Source of the DNA: Bifidobacterium leontopitheci
Lineage (GTDB): Bacteria; Actinomycetota; Actinomycetes; Actinomycetales; Bifidobacteriaceae
Direction of reading: 5' to 3'
DNA length: 64,000 bases
NCBI RefSeq assembly: GCF_009193355.1
Contig: NZ_WBVT01000008.1
Span: 1 to 64,000 of the forward strand
The notes below the pieces were generated by a model. The model saw only the letters and a program-made list of their open reading frames with translations, was not told the DNA's origin and ran no database searches. Position 1 is the first letter of the stretch, and every line of letters starts with the position of its first letter. This document shows, one piece after another, positions 34,647 to 43,147 of the stretch. Both the position numbers and the translations under genes were made by a program.

Positions 34647-36119
34647 TCATTGCGCCATGGTGGCGAGCTTCTGGTTGATGCGGGTCTGCGCGTCGATGTA
34701 GTACTGCTGTTCCTCGGCGGTGAGCTGACGGTCGTCGTCGAGCGCGTCGAACTTCTTGGCCATGTCGTCGTATTGCGACATCCACTTGGTGTAGTCGACC
34801 AGCATGCTGGCGGGATGCCCTTCGGACGCGTACTTGTTCATGAAGTCCACGTACTCGTTCATGAACTTCTCGTAGCTGTCGACGGCAGCCTTGAAGTCGC
34901 CGTCAGTCGTGGTGCCGGATTGGTTGCCGGACTGGATGTTCTGTCCGCTGGCGTTGCCGTTGCCGGACTGCGTGCCGGACGATTGGCCGTCCGACGACTT
35001 GCCTTCCGTGGCGCTGGACGCGCCCGTGCCGTCGGTCTGGGAATCATTGGTCTGGGAATCATCGGTCTGCGGATCGTCGGCCTGTGAGTCGTCGGGCTTG
35101 CTGATGGAGATGTCCATGACGTCCGTGTTGTCGTCGTTCACGGAGACTTGCACGCTGTAGCCGTCCTTGTCCTTGCCGGAGAACATCGTGTCGCTCTTGC
35201 TGTAGTCGACGGTGAAGCCCTTGGCCTGCACCGCCGAAACGTAGGCGTCGTACTGCGACGCGTCGGTGTCGCACACGGAGATGGAGAACGAGTCGGCGCT
35301 CTCATGATTAATCTCGCCGGTGGCGGATTTCGGATGAGGCAGGCGGGCGACGAGGTCGGAGGTCGGCCACGTGTACTCCTTGCAGGTGACCTTGAGCGAT
35401 TCCTGGAGTTCACGTTCGGCGGCCTTGTCTTTGAGGTCGCCTTGGATGACGGACACGCCGCCGAGAATAAAGCCTGCGGCGGTGATGCCGACCGCCACCC
35501 AAGCTAGGATGCGTCCCTGCGCTTTGCCGTCCTTGCGTGTGACGTATACGGCGAATCCGGCGAGCAGCGCGGGCAGGAGCGTGAGGAACACGAGCAGTCC
35601 CCAGCTGCCGATGCCGACCTTCATGCTGATGAGGATGAGCAGCAGGAACAGCGCGTCGACGATGACGGCCAGCACGGCGAGCTTCGACGTCTTCTTGTCC
35701 TTGGTCGTGGGGCCGGCGGGCGTGACGACGGAAGCCTGCGCGGGGGAGCCTGCCGCCGGGTTCATCGGTGACGCGGACCCCGATCGGTCTGCTTGCACTG
35801 GTGCGGCCGGCATGGCGGACACCTGGGCGTCGAGGCCGGCGTAGAATTCGTCACGGCGTTTGCCGCTGTCGTCGCCCGTGCCGTCAAGCCGGGCCTCGGT
35901 CCCGTTCGGCGTCGACGTCAGTCGCAGCACGAAGGTCGCGTCATCGTAGTCATGGAAGGCGACGGTGCCGGCAGGCTCGTCCACCGAGTCCAGGGTGAAC
36001 GTCGCGTTGACGGCGAACAGGTCGCGCACGGCCTGAATCACCTGCCGAGGTTCTGTCGCATAGATGCGGTCGGCGGTGGGCTTGTCGGGCTGCGCCGGTT
36101 GTGTGGTGGAATCTGACAT
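34647..36119 (-). CDS. Three-pass membrane protein with low-complexity region
   Basis: This reads as 490 residues. The cytoplasmic N-terminal domain (about 1-140) is followed by three membrane segments at about 147-225. An external domain with C244 and C276 (VTCKEYTWP, VCDTDASQ) comes next. Then comes a Ser/Asp/Gln/Gly low-complexity stretch with DSQTDDSQ-like repeats (about 345-405) and a final helical domain (KWMSQYDDMAKKFDAL). It heads the SPFH / zinc-ribbon set; GAAGGAAGCACC precedes the ATG. An external sensing or scaffold role is inferred. Confidence 0.75.
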   Translation of the reverse strand: MSDSTTQPAQPDKPTADRIYATEPRQVIQAVRDLFAVNATFTLDSVDEPAGTVAFHDYDDATFVLRLTSTPNGTEARLDGTGDDSGKRRDEFYAGLDAQVSAMPAAPVQADRSGSASPMNPAAGSPAQASVVTPAGPTTKDKKTSKLAVLAVIVDALFLLLILISMKVGIGSWGLLVFLTLLPALLAGFAVYVTRKDGKAQGRILAWVAVGITAAGFILGGVSVIQGDLKDKAAERELQESLKVTCKEYTWPTSDLVARLPHPKSATGEINHESADSFSISVCDTDASQYDAYVSAVQAKGFTVDYSKSDTMFSGKDKDGYSVQVSVNDDNTDVMDISISKPDDSQADDPQTDDSQTNDSQTDGTGASSATEGKSSDGQSSGTQSGNGNASGQNIQSGNQSGTTTDGDFKAAVDSYEKFMNEYVDFMNKYASEGHPASMLVDYTKWMSQYDDMAKKFDALDDDRQLTAEEQQYYIDAQTRINQKLATMAQ

Positions 36120-36273
36120 GGTGCTTCCTTCGTCTCGGCTTCTCGCAGCTGTGGAAGGGCGGCATGATGTCCGTCGGCCTCATCGTCATACGACCACGCG
36201 ACCAACCCGGCATCAGGTTCGGCGCAATCATGTTCCCCTGTGTGGTCACAGCCTTGCACGTACATCTACCAAC

Positions 36274-36300
36274 TGTAATCAAGTGTGAAAATGTAATCAA
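36274..36300. promoter_or_regulatory. TGTAATCAA direct repeats upstream of the membrane-protein operon
   Basis: TGTAATCAA occurs at 36274-36282 and 36292-36300, 18 bp apart, in the AT-rich part of the 303-bp gap before the gene starting at 36119. It is a possible regulator binding site. Confidence 0.4.
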
Positions 36301-36358
36301 ATTAGCGTTGTGTCATCACCGTGTCACCGCGTGGGAGCGTCCGAAAGCCCGTTCCAGA

Positions 36359-36420
36359 CGGTTGATGGTGCGTTTTGCCCGTTTTCGCCGCGGAAAACGG
36401 GCAAACCGCACCATCAACCG
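36359..36420. repeat. 28-bp-arm inverted repeat after the aminotransferase
   Basis: The arms at 36359-36386 and 36393-36420 pair with one G-U wobble around a 6-base loop. GCCCGTTTTC...GAAAACGGGC in the centre looks like a bidirectional terminator embedded in a longer palindrome. TGGTGCGTTTTGCCCG is shared with 31534-31562. It begins four bases beyond the stop of the minus-strand gene at 36424. Confidence 0.85.
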
Positions 36421-36423
36421 ATG

Positions 36424-37710
36424 TCACAGGGCATGCAGCCCGGCGATGAGGCGGTTCAGCCCCTCGACCATCTGCGCGCGCGGGCAGGCGACGTTGATGC
36501 GCAGGAAGCCGCGTCCGTCGCCGCCATATTGGCGGCCGGGGGAGAACATCACGTAATGCTCGCGTTTGAGCCAAGCGCACAGGCCGTCCGTGTCGGTGAA
36601 CCGGCGTCGCGGACCGGCCGCGTCCGCGTCCGTCGCATCTGCGGTGACGAATGCGGCGCAGTCGAGCCACAGCAGGTAGGTGGCCGGGCCGCTGACGAGC
36701 GCGACCCGGCAATCGGCGGAGACGGTGCCGTTGTATTCGGCGATGATGCGCGCGGCCTCGCGCTTATTGACGGCGAGGTAATCACGCAGCGCGTCGAGCC
36801 AGGGGCCGCCCTCTCGGAAGGCTGCGATGGCGGCGTCGACGGCGAACGCGTTCGGTTCGGCCACTTCGTCGGTGTTGAGCCCGCGCCACACCTTGTGCCG
36901 CAGGGTCGGGTCGGGGACCATGACGGCCGCCGTGTGCAGTCCGGCGATGTTGAACGCCTTCGTGGGGGCGAGGCAGGTGGCGCTGATGGCGGCGCAGTGC
37001 GGTCCGGCGGCGGCGAACGGCACGTAGCCGACGCCGGGGTCGGTCAGGTCGCAGTGAATCTCGTCGCTGATGACCGTCACGTGGTGCGTCCAGCACAGGT
37101 CGCCGATGCGCGCGAGCGTCCCGCGGTCCCAGATCATGCCGGTCGGATTGTGCGGGTTGCACAGGATCATCAGCGTGGTCTGCGGGTCGGCGAGCTTCGC
37201 CTCCAGGTCCTCCCAGTCGATTTCGTAACGGCCGGCCGGCATGCCGTCGTCGGCGGCGCCGCGCCGGTAGACGAGCGGGCATTGCAGCGCGTTGCGGCCG
37301 TTGTTGAGGATCGAGTTGAAGAAGATGTTGTACACGGGCGTCATGATGAGCACGTTCTCCGCGGGCGTGGTGAGCTTGCGCACCATGCTGGAGATGGCGG
37401 GGATGACGCCGGTGGTGAAGATCAGCGACTCGGGGTCGATGTCGAGCCCGTGCCGCGTCTTCCACCAGTCGGCGTAGGCGCGGTTCCATTCGCCGGGGAT
37501 GGTCGAGTATCCGAACACGCCGTTGTCGAGCCGTCGCTGCAGCGCCTCGCGGATCGCGGGCGCGGTCGTGAAGTCCATGTCGGCCACCCACATGGGCAGC
37601 GCGCCGCCGGCCTCCTCCCATTTGAGCGCGTGCGTGCCGGCGCGGTCCACCGGCGTATCGAAGTCGAACGCGGATGCGCCCGTACGTTCCGTCATATCCT
37701 GCCCCGTCAT
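36424..37710 (-). CDS. MalY/PatB-type PLP aminotransferase (cystathionine beta-lyase)
   Basis: This reads as 428 residues. It is a fold-type I PLP enzyme: WVADMDFTTAPAI near the N-terminus, NPHNPTG at mid-protein, SDEIHCDL, and the Schiff-base lysine in LAPTKAFNIAGL. Family members cleave cystathionine to homocysteine or act as regulators (MalY). The start at 37710 follows GGAAGGAGACTCGGGC and overlaps the stop of the upstream gene (ATGA), so the two are coupled. A sulfur-metabolism role would fit the metE and metF genes elsewhere in the window. Confidence 0.9.
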   Translation of the reverse strand: MTGQDMTERTGASAFDFDTPVDRAGTHALKWEEAGGALPMWVADMDFTTAPAIREALQRRLDNGVFGYSTIPGEWNRAYADWWKTRHGLDIDPESLIFTTGVIPAISSMVRKLTTPAENVLIMTPVYNIFFNSILNNGRNALQCPLVYRRGAADDGMPAGRYEIDWEDLEAKLADPQTTLMILCNPHNPTGMIWDRGTLARIGDLCWTHHVTVISDEIHCDLTDPGVGYVPFAAAGPHCAAISATCLAPTKAFNIAGLHTAAVMVPDPTLRHKVWRGLNTDEVAEPNAFAVDAAIAAFREGGPWLDALRDYLAVNKREAARIIAEYNGTVSADCRVALVSGPATYLLWLDCAAFVTADATDADAAGPRRRFTDTDGLCAWLKREHYVMFSPGRQYGGDGRGFLRINVACPRAQMVEGLNRLIAGLHAL

Positions 37711-38711
37711 GCCCGAGTCTCCTTCCGCGAGTCGTCGCCGGTGATGATGGTGGTGCGCGACGGGTCCACCCGTTCGGGCTCCATGACGAGCGTGCCGATC
37801 CGGTCGGCGCGGATCAGGCCTCCCGACGGGTTGACCACGCTGTCGATCGTGCCGTGCGCGTCCACGTCCACGGTCGAATACTCGAACGCGCGGGTCGTGT
37901 TGACCAGACGGCAGTCCTTCATCACCAGGTTGTCCACGTAGCACAGCCCCTGCAGGCTTTCGATCGTGCAGTCGATGAACGTGAGGTTGCGCGAGTTCCA
38001 GCCCAGGTATTCGCCCGAGATGGTCGAATGCTCGACGGTCACGTTCTCGCAGTTCCAGAACGCGTCCTTGGAGACGAGCCGCGAGTCGCGCACGATGACG
38101 TCATGCGCGCCGTCGAACGGATAGTTGCCCACAAGCCGCAGTCTCTCCGCGGTCACGTTCTCGCAGTTCATGCCGAAGTAGTCGCCGCGCGCGACGACAT
38201 CATGCAACGTCACGTCGGAGCAGGCCCACAGCGTCTCCTCGGCGTGCGTGAGGTCCACGCCGCGCAACGTGAGGTCACGGCAGCGGCGGAAGTTCTTCGG
38301 CGCCTCGATCGTCGAATCCTCGACCACCATGTGCTCCGTGTACCATACGCCGGCACGCGCCATCTCGAACCACGTGGAGTCGCGCACGTCCACGCCGCTG
38401 CAATACCACAGCGGGTACTTCCACTGGAAGGACACGCCACGCAGCGTCACGCCGCGCGCATGCTTGAGCGGCGACTCGCCGTCCGCGAAGATCGTGTCCA
38501 CATACGTGACGTCGTGCGCGAAGAACTCGGCGCGCTCGCCGGTGAGCCGCTGCTGGCGCACGGTGCGCGCACCGCCGGCGGCAGGCTGCACGACCGTCTG
38601 CGCACCGCCGGATCGCGTCACGCCGGTCCGCGCCGCATCCGCACGCGCCGCATCCGACCGTAGTGTCCGCGGCCGCTGCCCCGCCTTCGTCTCCACTGTG
38701 GATTCGCCCAT
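37707..38711 (-). CDS. DUF3737 right-handed beta-helix protein
   Basis: This reads as 334 residues. After an Arg/Ala-rich N-terminus of about 50 residues, it consists of short repeats such as VTLRGVSFQWKYPLWYCSGV and VTVEHSTISGEYLGWNSRN, the pattern of DUF3737 beta-helix proteins found in many gut bacteria. Function unknown; no signal peptide is seen, so it is probably cytoplasmic. It is preceded by AAAGAGGGGGTTGTTTC and overlaps the aminotransferase gene, a pairing that suggests a common pathway. Confidence 0.85.
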   Translation of the reverse strand: MGESTVETKAGQRPRTLRSDAARADAARTGVTRSGGAQTVVQPAAGGARTVRQQRLTGERAEFFAHDVTYVDTIFADGESPLKHARGVTLRGVSFQWKYPLWYCSGVDVRDSTWFEMARAGVWYTEHMVVEDSTIEAPKNFRRCRDLTLRGVDLTHAEETLWACSDVTLHDVVARGDYFGMNCENVTAERLRLVGNYPFDGAHDVIVRDSRLVSKDAFWNCENVTVEHSTISGEYLGWNSRNLTFIDCTIESLQGLCYVDNLVMKDCRLVNTTRAFEYSTVDVDAHGTIDSVVNPSGGLIRADRIGTLVMEPERVDPSRTTIITGDDSRKETRA

Positions 38712-38901
38712 GAAACAACCCCCTCTTTCCGTGTCCGGATATCCTTGTCTGCCATCCCGGTCCCGCCGCAGCCGCAACAGGCCGCACGCGCGCAGCGCAC
38801 GCAACGAACGGCGCGGCCGCGGCGAGAACGCCGTATACGATTGTGGTGACTTGAAGCGCTTGAAGTCAACGTTCAATCGGATAGCGAACATGCGACGCGG
38901 C

Positions 38902-38914
38902 TACAATGGGCCCC
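38902..38914 (+). promoter_or_regulatory. -10 element with leaderless start for the UvrA-like gene
   Basis: TACAAT (38902-38907) is followed by GGGCCCC and the ATG at 38915. An in-frame ATG at 38906 lies inside this box and so cannot be the start of a transcript made from it. Confidence 0.6.
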
Positions 38915-41416
38915 ATGACCGTGAAGGGACCGACTGCAATCGAAGTGCGCGGGGCGCGCGTGCACAATCTCAAGGACATCGACATCGACGTGCCGCTCGG
39001 CGAGATGGTCGGCGTGGCCGGCGTATCCGGCTCGGGCAAAAGCTCGCTCGCGCTCGGCGTGCTCTACGCGGAAGGCTCGCGCCGCTACCTAGAGGCATTG
39101 TCCACGTACACGCGCCGCCGCCTCACCCAAGCGGGCCGCGCGCAGGTCGACGACGTGCGCCACGTGCCCGCGGCGCTCGCATTGCACCAGCGTCCTGCGG
39201 TGCCGGGCATCCGTTCCACGTTCGGCACGATGAGCGAGCTGCTCAACAGTCTGCGGCTGCTGTTCTCGCGTTGCGGCACGCACGTGTGCCCGCACTGCGG
39301 GGCGCGTCACGAGCCGACGCTGGATGTGGCCGCCGAACTGCCCATCACCTGCGGCTCGTGCGGCAAGACGTTCTACGGTCCGGGCGCCGAGTCACTCGCC
39401 TTCAACTCGGCCGGTGCCTGCCCCGCCTGCTCGGGCACCGGCGTGGTGCGCGAGGTGAACATGGCGTCGCTGGTGCCGGACGAGTCGAAGAGCATCGACG
39501 ATGGCGCGGTCCTGCCGTGGGGTTCGCTCATGTGGGACCTGATGAAGGACGTGTGCCGTGCGATGGGCGTGCGCACGGATGTGCCGTTCCGCGAGCTGAC
39601 CGACAAGGAGCGCGACATCGTTTTCCATGGCCCGGCGGTCAAGAAGCACATCCTGTACCGGTCGAAGAAGAGCGACGACTTTGCAGAACTTGATTTCACG
39701 TACTACAACGCCGTCTACACGGTGGAGAACGCGCTCGCCAAGGCCAAGGACGAGAAGGGGCTCAAGCGGGTCGCGAGGTTCCTTGAGGAGCGGCCGTGCA
39801 AGTCGTGCGGCGGCACGCGGCTGAGCGAGGCCGCGCGTGCGCCGCGGGTGCGGGGCATCGACCTGGCCGAGGCGAGCGCGATGACGTTGGACGATGCGGT
39901 CGCGTGGGTGCGAGGCGTGCCGGAGACGCTGTCCGTTGAGATGCGCCGCATGGCGACGAACATCGGCGAGTCGTTCCTCGACGTGGCGAAACGGCTGCTG
40001 GAGCTGGGTCTTGGCTACCTGTCGCTCGACCGTGCGGGGGCGACCTTGTCGACCGGCGAGCGCCAGCGCGTCCAGTTGGCGCGCGCGGTGCGCAACCGGA
40101 CGACGGGCGTGCTGTATGTGCTGGACGAGCCGTCGATCGGCCTGCACCCGTCGAATGTGGACGGTCTGCTCGGCGTGATGCGTGACCTGGTGGCGGACGG
40201 CAATTCGGTGGTCGTGGTCGACCATGACGTGCGCGTGCTCAAAGCGTGCGACCATCTCATCGAGATGGGTCCGGTGGCGGGTGCGGGCGGTGGTCGGGTG
40301 ATCGCGCAGGGCACGGTCTCCGACGTGGAGGCCGCGGTGGGGCATGGCAGCCGGATCGCGCCGTTCCTTGCCGAGGATGCGCCGAGGCGTGTGCGCGGCG
40401 TGGTGGAACGTTCGCATATGTTCGATGCCGGCCGCCTGCATATGGAGACGGGCGCGTTGCATACGGTCAGGCCGTTGGCGGTGGACGTGCCGCACGGCCG
40501 GCTCACCGTGGTGACAGGCGTGTCGGGTTCCGGCAAGACGACGATGGTGCTGGAGTCGCTGATTCCGGCGTTGCGTGCGGCGGCGGCCGGTGAGCCGCTG
40601 CCCACGCACGTGCATGCGATCGAGGCGGACGGCATCGCGCGGGCGAACCTGATCGACGCTACTCCGATCGGCGCGAATGTGCGCTCCACGGTCGCCACGT
40701 ACGCGGACATCCATGACGACCTGCGCCGCGCGTTCGCACGTACGGACGCGGCGAAGGCAGCCGGCTGGAAGGCGGGGGATTTCTCGTACAACACTGGCCG
40801 GCTGCGCTGCCCGACGTGCGACGGGACGGGGCAGATCTCGCTTGACGTGCAGTTCCTGCCGGACGTGGACATCGACTGCCCGGACTGCCGCGGCTCACGC
40901 TATGCGGCCGCCGCGTCGGACATTCGCCGACAGTCGAAGGCCGGGCGGGCGTTCTCGCTGCCGCAGCTCATGGCGATGAGCGTGGACGAGGCGTTGGACG
41001 CGACAGCCGACATGCGCAAGGTGCATGCGCGGTTGGAGACGCTGCACGACCTGGGATTGGGTTACCTGACGTTGGGGGAGCCGACGCCGGCGTTGTCGGG
41101 CGGGGAGGCGCAGCGGCTGAAGCTGGCGAGCGAGATGGGCCGCGCCCAGTCGGACGCCGTGTTCGTGTTCGACGAGCCGACCATCGGCCTGCACCCGTTG
41201 GACGTGCGCGTGCTGTTGGGCGTGTTCGACCGGCTGGTGTCCAGCGGCGCGACGGTCGTGGTCATTGAGCATGACCTCGACATAATCGCCAACGCCGACT
41301 GGATCATCGACATGGGCCCTGGCGGCGGCGTCAACGGCGGCCGCATCATCGCCGCCGGCACCCCGGAGGACATAGCCGCGAACCCGGACAGCATCACGGG
41401 CCGATACCTGCGGTGA
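38915..41416 (+). CDS. UvrA-like ABC ATPase (UvrA2 / drug-resistance type)
   Basis: This reads as 833 residues, shorter than canonical UvrA (about 950). Two ABC ATPase halves are seen: Walker A GVSGSGKSS (about 36-44) and GVSGSGKTT (about 535-543), signatures STGERQRVQLARA and LSGGEAQRLKLA. Zinc fingers are present (CPHCG with CGSC; CPTCDGTG with CPDC). The short length fits UvrA paralogues that lack the UvrB-binding insertion and have been linked to tolerance of DNA-binding drugs. It stands alone, with a leaderless-type promoter, divergent from the DUF3737 gene. Confidence 0.92.
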   Translation: MTVKGPTAIEVRGARVHNLKDIDIDVPLGEMVGVAGVSGSGKSSLALGVLYAEGSRRYLEALSTYTRRRLTQAGRAQVDDVRHVPAALALHQRPAVPGIRSTFGTMSELLNSLRLLFSRCGTHVCPHCGARHEPTLDVAAELPITCGSCGKTFYGPGAESLAFNSAGACPACSGTGVVREVNMASLVPDESKSIDDGAVLPWGSLMWDLMKDVCRAMGVRTDVPFRELTDKERDIVFHGPAVKKHILYRSKKSDDFAELDFTYYNAVYTVENALAKAKDEKGLKRVARFLEERPCKSCGGTRLSEAARAPRVRGIDLAEASAMTLDDAVAWVRGVPETLSVEMRRMATNIGESFLDVAKRLLELGLGYLSLDRAGATLSTGERQRVQLARAVRNRTTGVLYVLDEPSIGLHPSNVDGLLGVMRDLVADGNSVVVVDHDVRVLKACDHLIEMGPVAGAGGGRVIAQGTVSDVEAAVGHGSRIAPFLAEDAPRRVRGVVERSHMFDAGRLHMETGALHTVRPLAVDVPHGRLTVVTGVSGSGKTTMVLESLIPALRAAAAGEPLPTHVHAIEADGIARANLIDATPIGANVRSTVATYADIHDDLRRAFARTDAAKAAGWKAGDFSYNTGRLRCPTCDGTGQISLDVQFLPDVDIDCPDCRGSRYAAAASDIRRQSKAGRAFSLPQLMAMSVDEALDATADMRKVHARLETLHDLGLGYLTLGEPTPALSGGEAQRLKLASEMGRAQSDAVFVFDEPTIGLHPLDVRVLLGVFDRLVSSGATVVVIEHDLDIIANADWIIDMGPGGGVNGGRIIAAGTPEDIAANPDSITGRYLR

Positions 41417-41544
41417 GGGACACCGTCCTTGATTGCAGGACGCTGCCAACGGAGCCGGAGCGAGGGCCTCAACCCCTCCTTCGGCGGAGGGTCTGTCAGT
41501 GGAACCATCAACAAACCAGTGCGAAAACATCAACCCGGAACCTA

Positions 41545-41605
41545 GCCCCCTCGGTGGAGGGGGCTGTCTGAGCGCAGCGAAGACTGGGGGAGCGCCACCC
41601 GCAAC
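41545..41605. repeat. GC-rich palindromic element (CCCCCTCGGTGGAGG core)
   Basis: GCCCCCTCGGTGGAGGGGGC (41545-41564) is followed by GCTGTCTGAGCGCAGCGAAG and ACTGGGGGAG. The 15-base core is the reverse complement of 32877-32891, and its GGGGGCTGTC...ACTGGGGG frame matches the element in the pyr operon. The 278-bp gap here holds no gene. Confidence 0.65.
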
Positions 41606-41694
41606 AACGCAATAGGCGACGCCACTGTCGCATGCGTCATTCGCATGTGGGATGATATTGGCGCAGAGAATGACAAGAAGGCTGGTGCATCCGC

Positions 41695-42744
41695 ATGAAC
41701 GACATGACGAACACGACATCCCCACCCCGCATTCTGGCATCGTTGCCGCCTATCCCGGCCCCGCCGAAGAGGAAGAACCGGAAACGGTGGATTATCATAG
41801 GCGCCGCCGTGGCGGCGGTCGTCGTCCTGGCTGGATCCCTGACCACGTGGCGTGTGGTCGAGCATAACCATCTGACGGCGGCTCGATCGGCGTGCGAGAG
41901 CTCGCAGACGGCCTTGTCGAAGGCGCGTAAGGCGTATGCGACGGTCGTGGCGTCCGGAGATGTGACCGAGGCCGCGAAGGTGACGTCCAAGCAGGTCGAG
42001 GACGCGAAGACGCTGACCGCGTTCCAGAAGACGCTGGACGCGAAGCCGAAGGCTTCCGGCGCGTCGGATTGCTCCGCCTCGAAGCGCGCGGACCTGGACG
42101 CGGCGTCCGCGGGCTTGCGCGAGTCGGCCGACTCGTACACGTCGGCCGCCAAGGACCTGAAGGCGCAGGCGAAGGCCGTGCTCGCCTCGCGTGACGCGAA
42201 GCTACTGACGGACGCTCGCAAACACCTGTCGGATAAGGCGGCGTCGGCGCGCAAACTCCTGGACTCGTCGAACGGGAAGGTCAAGGACAATGCGACGCGC
42301 GTACGGTTGACGCAGCGCATCCAGGAGGCCGACAAGCTCAACACATCCACGGACGTGAAGGCCCTGGACGCGAAAGGCAAGGAATTGGACGCGGCGGTGA
42401 AGGCGGTGAACGATTCGATCGCGGCGAAGCGGAAGGCGGACGCGGAGGCGAAGAAGAAGGCGGAGGCTGCGGCGAAGGCCGCGCAGGCGCAACGCTCCTC
42501 GTCCGGTTCCACTTCCCGCAGGTACTCGTACAGCGGCTCCGGCTACTCGTATTCGGGCGGTGGCTCGAAGGGGTATTCGGGCAGTCGAGGCTCCGGCTCC
42601 TCGTCGACGGGATCGTCCTCCTCGGGCGGCGGGTCGAATGACACGCCACAGTCCCACTCATACGGCTGCGGCCAAGATTGCGGTAAGTATCCTTCTATGC
42701 CTCATACAGGGTGCAAGCCCAATGAAGCTTGTCCGATTGGCTGA
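41695..42744 (+). CDS. Membrane-anchored coiled-coil surface protein
   Basis: This reads as 349 residues. A short Pro-rich cytoplasmic N-terminus and basic cluster (PPKRKNRKRW) precede one membrane segment at about 32-50. A long Ala/Lys/Asp-rich helical region (about 55-265) follows, then a Ser/Gly/Tyr low-complexity linker (about 268-320) and a C-terminal Cys-rich tail (CGQDCG, GCKPNEACPIG). Bifidobacterial proteins of this layout are often annotated as colicin-transport-like without proof. An anchored wall-spanning role is inferred. A second ATG at 41704 is possible. Confidence 0.75.
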   Translation: MNDMTNTTSPPRILASLPPIPAPPKRKNRKRWIIIGAAVAAVVVLAGSLTTWRVVEHNHLTAARSACESSQTALSKARKAYATVVASGDVTEAAKVTSKQVEDAKTLTAFQKTLDAKPKASGASDCSASKRADLDAASAGLRESADSYTSAAKDLKAQAKAVLASRDAKLLTDARKHLSDKAASARKLLDSSNGKVKDNATRVRLTQRIQEADKLNTSTDVKALDAKGKELDAAVKAVNDSIAAKRKADAEAKKKAEAAAKAAQAQRSSSGSTSRRYSYSGSGYSYSGGGSKGYSGSRGSGSSSTGSSSSGGGSNDTPQSHSYGCGQDCGKYPSMPHTGCKPNEACPIG

Positions 42745-42805
42745 CTTTCTTTAGCCCGTTTGTCCGCGAGGGCCCGCACTTCGATTCGAGGTGCGGGCCT
42801 TCTGC

Positions 42806-43024
42806 TTACTTGAGATAGTTGTTGATCCATGTGCAGGCGGCGGCGACGGCTTCCAGGTCGCTCGTGTCGTCCTTGAGCCGGGGCCATCGAAGCCAGCCGT
42901 TCACGTTCCCGTGCCTGTCGGTGAGATTGCCGCGTATGGAACCGTCCTCGGGGTCGGGGGTCAGTGCGAGCATCCATCGCCCGTCGTCCTTGGCGACCAT
43001 GACCCCGTCATGAGCAACCTTCAT
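42806..43024 (-). CDS. Small hypothetical protein
   Basis: This reads as 72 residues. The start at 43024 (MKVAHDGVMVAKDD) follows GTGAGGGTTGCTC. Short beta strands (GRWMLALTPDPEDGSI, NVNGWLRWPRL) are followed by a helix (DLEAVAAACTWINNYLK). It has no membrane segment and no recognised family. Convergent with the surface protein gene. Confidence 0.6.
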   Translation of the reverse strand: MKVAHDGVMVAKDDGRWMLALTPDPEDGSIRGNLTDRHGNVNGWLRWPRLKDDTSDLEAVAAACTWINNYLK

Positions 43025-43083
43025 GAGCAACCCTCACAATCGACTTAGCTGAGAGAACAATAGACAATCGACGGTTTAGATAA

Positions 43084-43122
43084 TTTTATACTTTTTGAAT
43101 TCGTTGAATTGTTTTATACTTT
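43084..43122 (+). promoter_or_regulatory. Duplicated TTTTATACTTT promoter region
   Basis: TTTTATACTTT occurs at 43084-43094 and 43112-43122, 28 bp apart, with TTGAAT twice between. TATACT at 43115-43120 is a plausible -10 for the ATPase gene. It is very AT-rich against the surroundings. Confidence 0.55.
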
Positions 43123-43147
43123 GCATAGGGCTAGCAAAGGAAATACC

